A DNA stretch of 64,000 nt from Persicitalea sp963803495 (GCA_963803495.1 CAWDMP010000002.1:3844001-3908000), one strand, 5' to 3'; counted from the first letter of the stretch, positions 54,154-64,000 are shown. The notes: generated by a model not told the origin, from the sequence alone. Made by a program: numbers and translations.

Positions 54154-56008
54154 TGAAGTTTTGCGCCTCTATCGCGGCCTCGTCCTTAATCTGCTCATTT
54201 TCGTGAGGCAGGTTAGATTCCAGAGTTTGGGAGTAAGGCACGTTTTGAGGAATGAAATCTTCGGGCGCACCGGGCTTACTGTAATCATAAGACCAACGGT
54301 ACACCGCCGGAATCTCACCGGGCCAGTTACCATGACCAGGATTGATGGGTGTCGTCCACTCGAGCGTATTTGAACGCCAAGGATTTTGCGGAGCCCGCTG
54401 TCCACGGAAGATGCTGTTGAAAAAGTTGTAAAGGAATATAAACTGAGCCACGAAAGTCAACAACGCCGCAACGGTCACGAACATATTGAGGTCGGTGTAC
54501 GAGTTGGTGAAGTCATAAGTCGTGAACTGGTAGTAGCGACGCGGGAAACCGGCAATGCCAATGTAATGCAACGGGAAGAACACCAGATACACGCCAATAA
54601 ACGTGAGCCAGAAGTGTACTTGACCCAGCGTATTGTTCATCATACGACCGAACATCTTGGGAAACCAATGATAAACACCCGCAAAGAATCCGAAGGCAGA
54701 CGCCGCACCCATCACGATGTGGAAGTGGGCTACGACGAAGTACGTATCGTGAAGCTGAATGTCCAATGCGCTGTTACCCAAGATGATACCCGTAAGACCA
54801 CCCGATACAAAGAATGATACTAAGCCAATCGAGAAGAGCATGGCCGGAGTAAATACGATGTTACCCTGCCAAAGCGTCGTAATATAGTTGAACGCTTTTA
54901 CCGCCGAGGGAACAGCGATGATGAGCGTCAGGAACATAAAGACAGAACCCAGGAACGGGTTCATACCCGTTACAAACATATGGTGCGCCCATACGATGAA
55001 CGCCAGAAACGCAATACCCAACAGGGACGCAATCATAGCGCGATAGCCAAAAATAGGCTTGCGAGCATTAGTAGCAATTACCTCAGAGGTAATACCCAAG
55101 GCAGGCAGCAGTACGATGTATACCTCAGGGTGCCCCAGGAACCAGAACAGGTGTTGAAACAAAATAGGGCTACCTCCAACATTGGGAAGCGCCTCACCAC
55201 CGATGTAAATTTCAGACAGGTAGAAGCTAGTACCGAAGTTACGGTCGAAGATCAGCAACAAAGCAGCTGATAGCAACACGGGGAAGGAGATCAGACCAAG
55301 TACCGCCGTAATCAAAAACGCCCAGATGGTAAGCGGCAACTTGTTGAAAGTCATGCCGCGCGTACGCAGGTTGATTACCGTAGTGATGTAGTTGATACCA
55401 CCCAATAGCTGCGACACAATAAACAGCGACATACTTACCAGCCAAAGGCTCATTCCGAGTTCGGAACCAATGTGTGCCTGAGGCAGTGCACTGAGTGGCG
55501 GGTAAATAACCCAGCCACCAGCCGCTGGTCCGGTTTGTATAAAGAGCGAGGCAAACATAATGATACTGGCGGTGAAAAAGAACCAGTAGGATAGCATATT
55601 CAGGAAGCCAGAAGCCATATCACGGGCTCCGATTTGCAAAGGAATCAGGAAGTTGCTGAACGTACCGCTCAAACCAGCCGTCAATACGAAGAATACCATA
55701 ATGGTACCGTGCATCGTGACCAGAGCCAGATAAAAGTTGGGGTCCAACTTACCAGTCTCGCTAATCCATTGACCCAAAATAGGCCGCAACACAGAGAGAT
55801 CAGCATCGGGGAATCCTAGTTGAATCCTGAATACTGCGGACATGGCGATACCCAACACCGCCCAAATGATACCCGTGATCAGGTACTGTTTGGCAATTAC
55901 CTTGTGATCTTCGGAGAAGATATACTTCTGCCAAAAGTTTTGTGGATCGTGATGAACGTGTTCCTCTTCAATAATGACTAGGTCCGCTCCGCTGCTTACT
56001 TGTGACAT
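54128..56008 (-). CDS. Cytochrome c oxidase subunit I
   Basis: The 626 residues with twelve core helices include TMHGTIMVFFVLTAG (heme a His), FWFLGHPEVYIVLLPALGI (CuB His and the Tyr of the K channel, GHPEVY marking an A1-type), WAHHMFVTGMN (CuB His pair) and LHDTYFVVAHFHIVMGAAS (heme a3 and heme a His). PRRYYQF follows. The C-terminal tail is soluble and acidic (EQIKDEAAIEAQNFNDQFDQ). It reduces oxygen and pumps protons in the inner membrane. It sits between coxB and ctaA. Confidence 0.96.
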   Translation of the reverse strand: MSQVSSGADLVIIEEEHVHHDPQNFWQKYIFSEDHKVIAKQYLITGIIWAVLGIAMSAVFRIQLGFPDADLSVLRPILGQWISETGKLDPNFYLALVTMHGTIMVFFVLTAGLSGTFSNFLIPLQIGARDMASGFLNMLSYWFFFTASIIMFASLFIQTGPAAGGWVIYPPLSALPQAHIGSELGMSLWLVSMSLFIVSQLLGGINYITTVINLRTRGMTFNKLPLTIWAFLITAVLGLISFPVLLSAALLLIFDRNFGTSFYLSEIYIGGEALPNVGGSPILFQHLFWFLGHPEVYIVLLPALGITSEVIATNARKPIFGYRAMIASLLGIAFLAFIVWAHHMFVTGMNPFLGSVFMFLTLIIAVPSAVKAFNYITTLWQGNIVFTPAMLFSIGLVSFFVSGGLTGIILGNSALDIQLHDTYFVVAHFHIVMGAASAFGFFAGVYHWFPKMFGRMMNNTLGQVHFWLTFIGVYLVFFPLHYIGIAGFPRRYYQFTTYDFTNSYTDLNMFVTVAALLTFVAQFIFLYNFFNSIFRGQRAPQNPWRSNTLEWTTPINPGHGNWPGEIPAVYRWSYDYSKPGAPEDFIPQNVPYSQTLESNLPHENEQIKDEAAIEAQNFNDQFDQHH

Positions 56009-56043
56009 ATATAGGGTATTTTGCTTAAATTTTTTATTTCAAA

Positions 56044-57165
56044 TTACCGAAGGGAAGCCGAAGTGCCGACTCCCGCTGACTGCGTTTGGGCGGTAGTGCT
56101 GTCCGGGGTGGCTGTGGCCGGAGCCGTAGCGGGTGCATACTTCATCGCTTTGGCTTTTAGGTTATCGGGTACCTTGGCTAAGTAGTCAGGATATGTTTCC
56201 AAGAACGTCTTCTGTTCAGCCATCCACTTACGATACGATGCTTCATCCTCTACGATAAGACGCAAACGCATAGAGAAATGTCCGGTGCCACAAACTTCAG
56301 TACAAGCTATCTCGTAGTCGAAGTCAGGATTGTTCAATTCCGCCTTCATCTGCGCGGTGGTCTTGTCAGCTACAAACCAAAACTTGGTAGGCATACCCGG
56401 TACGGCATCCATCTTTACGCGCATGTGTGGAATAAACACACTGTGCAGCACATCCCGCGCCCGGATTTTCAAAAGAACCGGCTTATTGGCGGGGATGTGG
56501 AGTTCGGAAGTACTGATAAAGTCATCGAAGGTATTCTCATCGGATAAGTCGATCCCCATCTCATTTTGAGCATCGATAAGCTTGTAGTTGTAGTTGCCCA
56601 ACTTATTGTTGTCAACACCGGGGTAGCGAACATACCAACCGAATTGCTTACCCATGATCTCGAACACCTCAGCGTCTTTGGGAGCTTCCGACATAATATC
56701 GGACCAGGCGCGCCATCCGGTGAATACGAGCAGGGCCATTACGATAGCCGGAATGATCGTCCAAACGATTTCGAGCCGATGGTTTTCTGGGTAGTAGGTA
56801 GCTTTCTTGCCCTTCTTGTATTGATACTTCCAGGCAAAGAAGAACAGCAGAAAATTGACGATGATGAACGGGACCGTCAGGACAGCCATCGAGAACCAAA
56901 ATAGGTCATCGGTACGGCGCCCGTGAACGGATGACGCCGTGGGCAGAAAGTTGCCTTCCGCGCTCATATAAGACCAAATGAAGCCGACGATGCCAAGCGC
57001 CAGGAAAATCAGGAACATATTGGCATTCCACTTATTACCTTCCGGGTTCTCGGAATTGTTGATATCATCGGAATTGATACCCTTCAAGACGTTCGACATT
57101 CTGGATACCACCAAAATAGTCAAACCCACAAAAACCAGGACAAGTAACGCGATTACGTAATTCAT
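56044..57165 (-). CDS. Cytochrome c oxidase subunit II
   Basis: The 373 residues start with an extra N-terminal membrane helix (VIALLVLVFVGLTILVVS), then two more (MFLIFLALGIVGFIWSYM, MAVLTVPFIIVNFLLFFFAW). The CuA domain has HIPANKPVLLKIRARDVLHS (first His) and ACTEVCGTGHFSMRL, the complete C-x3-C-x3-H-x2-M set. A Thr/Ala-rich tail ends the protein, with no fused heme c domain, so this is not a caa3 fusion. It takes electrons from a cytochrome, here probably complex III itself. Confidence 0.95.
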   Translation of the reverse strand: MNYVIALLVLVFVGLTILVVSRMSNVLKGINSDDINNSENPEGNKWNANMFLIFLALGIVGFIWSYMSAEGNFLPTASSVHGRRTDDLFWFSMAVLTVPFIIVNFLLFFFAWKYQYKKGKKATYYPENHRLEIVWTIIPAIVMALLVFTGWRAWSDIMSEAPKDAEVFEIMGKQFGWYVRYPGVDNNKLGNYNYKLIDAQNEMGIDLSDENTFDDFISTSELHIPANKPVLLKIRARDVLHSVFIPHMRVKMDAVPGMPTKFWFVADKTTAQMKAELNNPDFDYEIACTEVCGTGHFSMRLRLIVEDEASYRKWMAEQKTFLETYPDYLAKVPDNLKAKAMKYAPATAPATATPDSTTAQTQSAGVGTSASLR

Positions 57166-57187
57166 ATAAAAAGGTATTAGATACTAT

Positions 57188-58486
57188 TTAAGCGATGTCG
57201 TGGTGAAGCGACTCTTCCAACATGGGGTGGTTCCGGGGAATCAAATTGGCCTTGGTGAGTTGTGACGACACCGACCAGATGAAACCACAGACGAACAACA
57301 GAATGAAGCCAAACTCGACCGGTCCGAATCCTGCCTCGGCCCCAACAGTTCCGGGCATGATATTCACCCAGAAATCGAAGTAGTGACCGATCAAAACGCT
57401 CCAGCAAGCTACCTTCAAAATGGCAGGGGTCGCCTTGGCGTCACGTGTCATTAGAACTAGGAAAGGGAAGAAAAAGTTTAGGAAAAGCGTGATGAAAAAA
57501 GGTGCTTTGAAGATGCCACCGTAACCACTGAAACGCTCCTTATAGTAAATGGTTTCTTCGGGGATGTTGGCATAATAGATCAGCAGGAACTGGGCAAACC
57601 AAACATAAGTCCAGAAAACACTGAATGCAAATACGAACTTGCCCAGATCGCGCAGGTGGCTATTATTAACCGCACGGAGATAACCCATATCGCGCAACGA
57701 GACTACCGTGAGGCAAATGACCGCCAGGCCGCTTACGTGCCAGCTCGCCAGGGTGTACCAGCCGAACATGGTACTGAACCAATGCGAGTCGATCGACATG
57801 ACGAAGTCCCAGGCGGCGGTGGACGAAGTAACCGCAAATATGACCAGGAAAGCCACGCCGTAGCGAATCGACTTATAGTAGTTGTCGGTTCCGCCGATCT
57901 CGTCTTCCCGCAGGGAAGCCGTACGGAGAATACGCCACAACATGTACCAGGCAACGAAGTAAAATATGATACGTCCCACGAAGAAAGGCGTATTCAGAAA
58001 GCCCTGCTTGCCCGCGAGGATCGGATCATACTCCGGTCCGCCTACTTCATAAAGACCTTCGTGGGTCCAGTGGAAAAGGTCGTGGCCCCCTACAAAGAAT
58101 GTAATAAGCATGATCACCCCGGTAACGGGTAAAAACGCAGGCATCGCTTCTGGTATACGCTTGAAAACCACCGACCAACCCGCTTCGGCCAGGTAGTTAT
58201 ACGACATGAAAAACATCCCGATGACGGATATGCCGGTAAAGTAAACGGCATTGACCCATATATTAGCCCAAATGCGGGTCATCCAGTTGCTGGCATGGTG
58301 GCCCGCACCCTCAGCGTGCTCAGCTCCGGCGGCTGCCTCTTCATGCCCCGATCCCGTAGCTAGCAAAAAAGCGCCAACGATGATCAACACCAAGCCGACT
58401 GCCCCGCCGATCAATAGTTTTTGCTTTGCGCCGGCCGTAAAAACAAATTGTTCTTCTACCGAAGGTATCGAATGTCCTGATGCCAT
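57188..58486 (-). CDS. actF: Alternative complex III subunit ActF
   Basis: The 432 residues with about ten membrane helices match the quinol-oxidoreductase membrane subunit ActF: MASGHSIPSVEEQFVFTAG, AGWSVVFKRIPEAMPAFLPV, GHDLFHWTHEGL, SSTAAWDFVMSIDSHWFSTM and FGWYTLASWHVSGLAVICLT. The Asp/His/Trp pattern of the second half is like ActC. It forms, with ActC, the membrane core that binds menaquinol. It lies 22 bases before coxB. An acidic His-containing loop (GHEEAAAGAEHAEG) is near the N-terminus. Confidence 0.93.
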   Translation of the reverse strand: MASGHSIPSVEEQFVFTAGAKQKLLIGGAVGLVLIIVGAFLLATGSGHEEAAAGAEHAEGAGHHASNWMTRIWANIWVNAVYFTGISVIGMFFMSYNYLAEAGWSVVFKRIPEAMPAFLPVTGVIMLITFFVGGHDLFHWTHEGLYEVGGPEYDPILAGKQGFLNTPFFVGRIIFYFVAWYMLWRILRTASLREDEIGGTDNYYKSIRYGVAFLVIFAVTSSTAAWDFVMSIDSHWFSTMFGWYTLASWHVSGLAVICLTVVSLRDMGYLRAVNNSHLRDLGKFVFAFSVFWTYVWFAQFLLIYYANIPEETIYYKERFSGYGGIFKAPFFITLFLNFFFPFLVLMTRDAKATPAILKVACWSVLIGHYFDFWVNIMPGTVGAEAGFGPVEFGFILLFVCGFIWSVSSQLTKANLIPRNHPMLEESLHHDIA

Positions 58487-58536
58487 TATAATGTTTGTGT
58501 TATTCGATTTGTCAGTTGATTATAAGAAAGGCAATC

Positions 58537-59142
58537 TTACTCTTTTTGAAGCTGGTGCACATAGTGAACGATCTTCCAGCGCTCACGAGGATCGACCTGT
58601 GAGCCATGCGGCCACATGCGGCCTTTACCATGCGTTATGACATGGAAAACGTGACCGTCGTTCATGTCCTTATATGCATCTGATTTGTAGTTAGGCACTC
58701 CCTTGTACACTACGCCCACGGTACCATTGCCCGCGCCACCTTCTCCGTGGCAGTGCTGGCAGTAGCGCTCGTAAAGTACCTTCCCTTCGGCCAGGTTCTT
58801 TTCGTTCAGCGGGACGGGGTTGGTCAACGTGCGCTCAGCAATTTCGATGCTATCCTTGGGAATATTATATTCCATTACGACAATGTCTGTCGAATCGCCT
58901 TCTGAAATGGTCGTGTTGTAGTGAGAGCGCGCCACGGTACCATCCACCGGATGGCGCATGTTCAGTCCCATCGGATTGATTGGGTTCTCTCCAATCTGAC
59001 GGTAGGCTTCGTACCCCACCGGCCAGTACATATTAGGGGCGAAGTCTAATCCCGTATCATTGGGGTCATCCCCGCAACCCGTGAGCACGACCGTGAGGAA
59101 TATGCCCAGAAATGCATACTTGTATATTTTATTGAAAGACAT
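58537..59142 (-). CDS. actE: Alternative complex III subunit ActE, monoheme cytochrome c lipoprotein
   Basis: The 201 residues begin with a lipoprotein signal (YAFLGIFLTVVLTGCGDD, lipobox LTGC). DFAPNMYWPVGYEAYRQIG and a class I heme c site (YCQHCHGEGGAGNGT, about residue 127) with a distal Met in KGRMWPHG complete the picture. It passes electrons from the ActB clusters and quinol site to the oxidase. It lies between actD and actF, as in other Bacteroidota. Confidence 0.93.
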   Translation of the reverse strand: MSFNKIYKYAFLGIFLTVVLTGCGDDPNDTGLDFAPNMYWPVGYEAYRQIGENPINPMGLNMRHPVDGTVARSHYNTTISEGDSTDIVVMEYNIPKDSIEIAERTLTNPVPLNEKNLAEGKVLYERYCQHCHGEGGAGNGTVGVVYKGVPNYKSDAYKDMNDGHVFHVITHGKGRMWPHGSQVDPRERWKIVHYVHQLQKE

Positions 59143-59154
59143 CGTGTTGTTGAA

Positions 59155-59685
59155 TTAAAATTGTTTGATGTTCACCTCTTCCGCTCCTGAATCCCGCAGC
59201 TGCTGCGCGATTTCTGCCTCACTCAGTCTGTTCTTTTTAAGTTCGATGGCCATCACAAACTTGTTGTCCGTAGAACGGGGATCGAACATAGGCGGTGAAA
59301 CAAGACTCGGCCCCAGATCATTCGTAACGAAAAACGTAATCACCATGCCGAAGGCAGTGAAAAGCACCGTCAACTCAAACGTTATAGGGATGTAGTTGGG
59401 AATCGCGATAGTGTCCTTACCTCCTACGATCATAGGCCAGTCGATGCCCATCGTCCAGATCATGAGCGTAAGTGCACAGATACAGCCCGTCACACCGAAC
59501 ATGAAAGCCGCGATACCCAGCCGGGTACGGGAATGGCCTAGGGCGTCGTCCATGCCGTGGATGGCGAAGGGCGAGTAAACCTCGTTGATCTTCACGCCGG
59601 CCTTACGAAGCGTAGGCACCGCGTGCAGGATCACCTCGTCGTCGTCGAATACACCGACCAAATATTTTCCGTTGAAAGCTGCCAT
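59155..59685 (-). CDS. actD: Alternative complex III subunit ActD (DUF3341)
   Basis: Start ATG 59685 gives MAAFNGKYLVGVFDDDEVIL; the longer frame adds a spurious leader. The family pattern is the N-terminal alpha/beta region VGVFDDDEVILHAVPTLRKA, the VYSPFAIHGMDDALG motif, two membrane helices (FMFGVTGCICALTLMIWTMG, FELTVLFTAFGMVITFFV) and the DPRSTDNKF tail. It stabilises the ActC-ActF core. 176 residues, normal. It lies 78 bases after actC. Confidence 0.93.
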   Translation of the reverse strand: MAAFNGKYLVGVFDDDEVILHAVPTLRKAGVKINEVYSPFAIHGMDDALGHSRTRLGIAAFMFGVTGCICALTLMIWTMGIDWPMIVGGKDTIAIPNYIPITFELTVLFTAFGMVITFFVTNDLGPSLVSPPMFDPRSTDNKFVMAIELKKNRLSEAEIAQQLRDSGAEEVNIKQF

Positions 59686-59763
59686 TTTATATTGATAGAC
59701 AAAAAAGGATATTAAAATTACAATCAGATTTTCGCTCAGCCCTCGAATCCGGCTCAATCGTCA

Positions 59764-61191
59764 TTACTCAGCGTCTTTGTTGTAGGTAGGGCTCGTTACG
59801 CGGCTTCCCTTGGCTACCCCCGATACCTTGGCAGGAAGATGCTCCGAAGATGAACGAAGCACAGACTTGACCTCTGCCATATTGATGACCGGAAGGAACT
59901 TTGAGAACAACAGGAACAACGTAAAGAAAAAGCCGAATGAGAAGATGTAGTCACCGATGTCGAACATGGTAGGAGAGAACATCGCCCAGCTAGATGGGAG
60001 GTAGTCGCGGTGTAGCGAAGTGACGATAATCACAAAGCGCTCGAACCACATACCGATGTTCACGATAACGGCGATGAAGAAAGTCCAGGTAATGCTGCGG
60101 CGAATCTTGCGCGACCAGAATAGCTGTGGTGATACCACGTTACACGTCATCATGGTAGCATAGGCCCACCAGTAAGGTCCGGTGGCACGGTTGATAAACG
60201 CGTAGCTTTCATACTCGACTCCCGAATACCAGGCAATGAAGAACTCAGTCAGGTAGGCGACACCCACGATAGATCCCGTCAGGGTGATCACCTTATTCAT
60301 CGACTCGATGTGCTCGATGGTAATGTAGTCTTCCAGTTTATAGACCACCCGCGTAATCAGCATCAGGTTCTGAACCATCGCAAAACCCGAGAAGATGGCA
60401 CCCGCTACAAAGTAAGGGGGGAAAATAGTGGTGTGCCAGCCGGGAATTACCGAAGTGGCAAAGTCCATACTTACAATCGTGTGTACCGAAAGTACCAGCG
60501 GCGTGGCAATGCCCGCCAGAATAAGGCTGATGTACTCGTACCGTGCCCAGGTCTTGGCCGAACCGTTCCATCCCATGGCCAACGAGCCATAAATAAAACG
60601 GGAAACCTTGTCCTGTGCGCGATCGCGGATCGTAGCGAGGTCAGGAATCAAACCGATGTACCAAAAAGTCAGCGAAACGGAGAAGTAAGTACTAATGGCG
60701 AATACGTCCCATACCAGCGGGGAATTGAAATTAACCCACAACGAACCGAAAGTATTGGGGAAAGGAATGGCCCAGTACGCCAGCCAGGGACGCCCCATGT
60801 GCATCAAAATAAATGACGCAGCACAAAGTACCGCAAAAATGGTCATAGCCTCAGCTGCCCGGTTTATCGACGTCCGCCACTTCTGCCGGAACAGCAACAG
60901 AATAGCCGAAATGAGCGTACCGGCGTGACCGATACCTACCCACCATACGAAATTGGTGATGTCCCAAGCCCAGCCGACCGTTTTGTTGAGTCCCCACACC
61001 CCCAAACCTTCCCACCAAGTCCAGAAAACGCAAGCTGTACCATAAATGAGCACGGCCACGGAGACGATGAAAGCGATCCACCATTCCTTTGTAGGCTTGG
61101 CTTCCACATGGCGGCATATGTCCTCCGTAACGTCGGCGTACGTTTTGCCGCCGGTGACGAGTGGGGGTCTTACGGGTGAAGTAACATGCAT
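59764..61191 (-). CDS. actC: Alternative complex III subunit ActC (NrfD-like)
   Basis: The 475 residues with ten membrane helices are of the NrfD/PsrC family: ITNFVWWVGIGHAGTLISAI, LMHMGRPWLAYWAIPFPNTF, SPLVWDVFAISTYFSVSLTF, VHTIVSMDFATSVIPGWHTT and TEFFIAWYSGVEYE. It contributes the menaquinol site next to the ActB iron-sulfur chain and may move protons. The N-terminus faces inward. It lies 43 bases after actB. Confidence 0.95.
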   Translation of the reverse strand: MHVTSPVRPPLVTGGKTYADVTEDICRHVEAKPTKEWWIAFIVSVAVLIYGTACVFWTWWEGLGVWGLNKTVGWAWDITNFVWWVGIGHAGTLISAILLLFRQKWRTSINRAAEAMTIFAVLCAASFILMHMGRPWLAYWAIPFPNTFGSLWVNFNSPLVWDVFAISTYFSVSLTFWYIGLIPDLATIRDRAQDKVSRFIYGSLAMGWNGSAKTWARYEYISLILAGIATPLVLSVHTIVSMDFATSVIPGWHTTIFPPYFVAGAIFSGFAMVQNLMLITRVVYKLEDYITIEHIESMNKVITLTGSIVGVAYLTEFFIAWYSGVEYESYAFINRATGPYWWAYATMMTCNVVSPQLFWSRKIRRSITWTFFIAVIVNIGMWFERFVIIVTSLHRDYLPSSWAMFSPTMFDIGDYIFSFGFFFTLFLLFSKFLPVINMAEVKSVLRSSSEHLPAKVSGVAKGSRVTSPTYNKDAE

Positions 61192-61234
61192 ACAGCTAAA
61201 ATTTATGTATTGAAGATCAGTTTATATTTTTTTC

Positions 61235-64000
61235 TTAAACGAGGCCCGGCTCTACTTTCACCGATTCGTCCTCTTCCTTATTTCTAATCTTGGTCAGATA
61301 AGAAATTTGGGGACGAACATTTATTTCTTCCAACATATGGAAGGCACGACCCTCGCGCTCCACTTCCAGTACCTGGCTGATCCGGCTCTCGGGATCGTTC
61401 ATATCGCCGAAGGTAATAGCATTGGTCGGGCAAGTTTGGGCGCAAGCCGTATTGATGTCACCATCTACGGTGCGACGACGCTCTTTTTTTGCATTCAACT
61501 TGCCTTCCTGAATACGCTGCACGCACATCGAACACTTCTCGATCACGCCACGTGAGCGTACCGTAACCTCGGGGTTGATAACCATCTTGCCGAGGTCATT
61601 GTTGAAGTTATAGTCGAAATCGTCGCTATCGAAGTATTTGAACCAGTTGAAACGGCGCACTTTGAAAGGACAATTGTTGGAGCAGTACCGAGTGCCTACG
61701 CAACGGTTGTAGGTCATTTGGTTCAAACCTTCCGAGCTGTGCGTGGTGGCAAGCACCGGGCACACCGTTTCGCAGGGAGCGTTATTACAATGCTGACACA
61801 TCAGGGGTTGAAAGGTCACTTCCGGATTTTCGGCCGCGACTTCCAGGTCGTCGATACTGTCGCCGGGCTGACTGCTATAATAGCGGTCGATCCGAATCCA
61901 GTGCATCTCCCGGCGGTTTATTACTTCTTGGCGTCCTACGATCGCAACGTTGTTTTCGGATTGACAACCCACCACACAAGCACCGCAGCCCGTACAGGAG
62001 TTAAGGTCTATGACCATACCCCAGGAGTGGTTTTTGTATAGGTGACCGTCCCAGAGCGTTATGTCGGTCGCTGGCACGGGACCCTCCGGGGTTTGTACCT
62101 GAGGCACGAACCGACCCGCCATGCTATTTTTCTGGTATTTGGATAAAATCGTGTCCTGTAACACCGACTCGCGGCCCATGACGGTATCGTGAGTCTGTGT
62201 CTGCGCGATCTCGCGGGTGGCACCCGTTTTGGTGAGCTTCACTGCGCCGGGCCGGAAAGACAGGTACCCGTCCGAGAAACCAGCCCAGGGATACACATTG
62301 ACGCCCACGTTGTCGGCAGACTTACCGGCTTTTTCACGGCCATACCCTATGGCCACCGCCACGGTACCTATCGCCTGTCCGGGTTGGACGACCACAGGAA
62401 ATTCCAACGCTTTGCCATTCAGATCCAGACTAACGACGTCACCCTGTTCTATGCCCAACTCAGCTGCGGTAGCGCGGGAAATACAAGCGTAGTTGTCCCA
62501 GCAAGCTTTCGTTACGGGATCAGGAAATTCCTGAATCCAGGGACTGTTAGCCAAATCCCCGGTACCCATTCCGACCTTTTCGTACAGAACGAGTTCTAAA
62601 TCAGTACCATTAGCCTTGTACTTCTTGGCAATAGATGACATATCCACCGTACCAGCCGACGAACCAACGGTCGTGGTCGATGAAGCTGCGGCGACAGTTT
62701 GTAATGTCCCAGCAGTTTGTGGTGTGCCAGCACTTTTGGGTTCGAGCACACCGTCATGAAGGCACTTCATCCAGAACTGATCGAAAGTTCCGTCAGTAGC
62801 CGGGCTGTATACATTCTTGTGCCAACGGGCTTTGATGTACTCGTGGTAGTCTTCGCTCATGCCAGCCCATTTCAGGAGGCTCATCTGTGCCTGCCGAGTC
62901 TTGTAAATCAGACTGATTGTAGGCTGAGTCAAGCTGAGGTAGCCAGGACGAATCTCGGCATCGCCCCAAGACTCCAGATAATGTGAAGCCGGGCAAATGT
63001 ACTTGGTCAGGGAAGCCGTTTCGTTGGCACGATCGGCAAACGAAATGCTCAAGGGTACTTTGGGCAAAGCGGCGGCAATCTCGGCGCCACGCGGATGGTC
63101 ATACACTGGATTGGCGTTCAGAAACATCACACCACCTAGGCGACCCGCTTTAAGTTCGTCGATAAAGCCGTTCATGGCGATGTCGTCGCCTTGCCGGATC
63201 TGCATAAAACCATTAGTAGTCGAACCTTCGCTGCCCAACATGGCATTGAGCGATTTGACCGCGCTTTGCAAAGCGGGATCGTTGATACCGCAAACAACAA
63301 GCGCCTGACCTTTAGCAGCCATCAGGTCGGCCGCCGCTTTGTCCAGATTAGGGACATCGAGCGCTGGTGCCGAGATGGCGGTACCGCCCATCCTGCCAGC
63401 CACCTTATTATGAAGCGCAGCTACGACCAATCCAATTTGGGAAGGTTTTACGGGCGTGCGGTAGTCGGCGTTCGACCCTGTCATCGACAGCATCGTCTCG
63501 AACTGGTAGTGACGAGACATATCCTTTTTGCCGTCTTTGGCGCTACTCAGCTTCCTTGTCTCGGCGTATTGTTTCGCGAAAAGGTTCGGCGCCAGCCAGC
63601 TACCGAGGAAGTCGGCATCGATGCTGACGATCGTCTTGGCCTTGCTAAAATCATAGGCCGGTACCCCGCCGTTTGCCTTGATCAGGGCCGAAGCGGAGTT
63701 GGCATCGTATTGAATATGGATGGTGGTAGGGTACTTGGCTACGAAGTCGGCGATGACGGCTTTCGTCGAAGGACTCATGATCGTAGTGGAGATCAATCGG
63801 ATCGGCCGGTTGTTCAGTTGAGCCAGCTGTTGCATAATCTCACGATCCACCTGCGCCCATTCTACCTGAGTATCACCGCCCTTGGCGGGACCCTTCAATT
63901 TCTCAATGTCATAAAGCGTCAGCAACGTACCGTGTACCCGGGCGCTCACGCCACTCGAAACGCTCGATAATGGATTAGGCTCCAGTTTTATGGGACGCCC
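61235..64000 (-). CDS. actB: Alternative complex III subunit ActB (5' end outside the window)
   Basis: The frame is open to the right edge, so the true start lies beyond 64000. Residues GRPIKLEPNPLSSVSSGVSA precede the visible N-part. The large N-half is molybdopterin-oxidoreductase-like but keeps no cofactor in this family. The C-half has four iron-sulfur sites: SCTGCGACVVGCQSENN, MCQHCNNAPCETVCPVLATT, RYCSNNCPFKVRRFNW and KCSMCVQRI with CAQTCPTNAI. It carries electrons from the quinol site in ActC towards the hemes. First visible gene of the operon; actA should lie to the right. Confidence 0.95.
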   Translation of the reverse strand, partial: GRPIKLEPNPLSSVSSGVSARVHGTLLTLYDIEKLKGPAKGGDTQVEWAQVDREIMQQLAQLNNRPIRLISTTIMSPSTKAVIADFVAKYPTTIHIQYDANSASALIKANGGVPAYDFSKAKTIVSIDADFLGSWLAPNLFAKQYAETRKLSSAKDGKKDMSRHYQFETMLSMTGSNADYRTPVKPSQIGLVVAALHNKVAGRMGGTAISAPALDVPNLDKAAADLMAAKGQALVVCGINDPALQSAVKSLNAMLGSEGSTTNGFMQIRQGDDIAMNGFIDELKAGRLGGVMFLNANPVYDHPRGAEIAAALPKVPLSISFADRANETASLTKYICPASHYLESWGDAEIRPGYLSLTQPTISLIYKTRQAQMSLLKWAGMSEDYHEYIKARWHKNVYSPATDGTFDQFWMKCLHDGVLEPKSAGTPQTAGTLQTVAAASSTTTVGSSAGTVDMSSIAKKYKANGTDLELVLYEKVGMGTGDLANSPWIQEFPDPVTKACWDNYACISRATAAELGIEQGDVVSLDLNGKALEFPVVVQPGQAIGTVAVAIGYGREKAGKSADNVGVNVYPWAGFSDGYLSFRPGAVKLTKTGATREIAQTQTHDTVMGRESVLQDTILSKYQKNSMAGRFVPQVQTPEGPVPATDITLWDGHLYKNHSWGMVIDLNSCTGCGACVVGCQSENNVAIVGRQEVINRREMHWIRIDRYYSSQPGDSIDDLEVAAENPEVTFQPLMCQHCNNAPCETVCPVLATTHSSEGLNQMTYNRCVGTRYCSNNCPFKVRRFNWFKYFDSDDFDYNFNNDLGKMVINPEVTVRSRGVIEKCSMCVQRIQEGKLNAKKERRRTVDGDINTACAQTCPTNAITFGDMNDPESRISQVLEVEREGRAFHMLEEINVRPQISYLTKIRNKEEDESVKVEPGLV

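Overview
The window is chromosomal DNA of a Bacteroidota bacterium, most likely a Cytophagales / Spirosomataceae-type aerobe. The reasons are the alternative complex III plus cytochrome oxidase operon, the ribosomal protein and RNA polymerase sequences, a TonB receptor, Tat-exported ferritin-like proteins and long operons without obvious Shine-Dalgarno sites. Genus-level placement is inference.

Layout. (1) 1-7355 is an accessory zone of small, partly AT-rich genes: a DUF4160/DUF2442 pair, two insertion sequences (IS30 and IS630 families) that each landed inside a small unknown gene, a DUF3800 gene, a PIN toxin-antitoxin pair, many short palindromic repeats, and a displaced copy of the 3' end and terminator of rpoC. 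(2) 7356-21406, minus strand, is the classic transcription/translation cluster: tRNA-Tyr, tRNA-Gly, tRNA-Thr with two degenerate copies, tuf, tRNA-Trp, secE, nusG, rplK, rplA, rplJ, rplL, rpoB, rpoC. (3) 21664-30421 holds a TonB-dependent receptor, an alpha/beta hydrolase, a secreted PepSY-like protein, a DUF2147 / DUF2490 / diheme cytochrome group, a CorA transporter and a glycosyltransferase. (4) 30598-45990 is mixed housekeeping: nrdB, recX, a beta-barrel protein, a phosphoesterase, tyrS, two tandem ferritin-like proteins, a cysteine desulfurase, esterases, a short-chain dehydrogenase, ppx, rpsU, a XerC/D recombinase and ppc. (5) 46108-48693, minus strand, is an ECF sigma factor, its probable anti-sigma partner and a barrel protein. 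(6) 48922-64000, minus strand, is the respiratory operon actB-actC-actD-actE-actF-coxB-coxA-ctaA-ctaB-cox3-cox3-cox4-Sco-like-DUF420-small CxxC protein. It should move electrons from menaquinol through complex III to an aa3-type oxidase, and it also makes heme A.

Two cautions. At least eight single-base indels break ordinary genes, including rpoB (one) and rpoC (two), so the assembly probably contains sequencing errors. The most interesting unexplained signals are the second rpoC 3' end bordering a roughly 2 kb insert, a family of palindromes with a fixed five-base loop and changing arms, and long imperfect hairpins built of degenerate microrepeats at gene ends.
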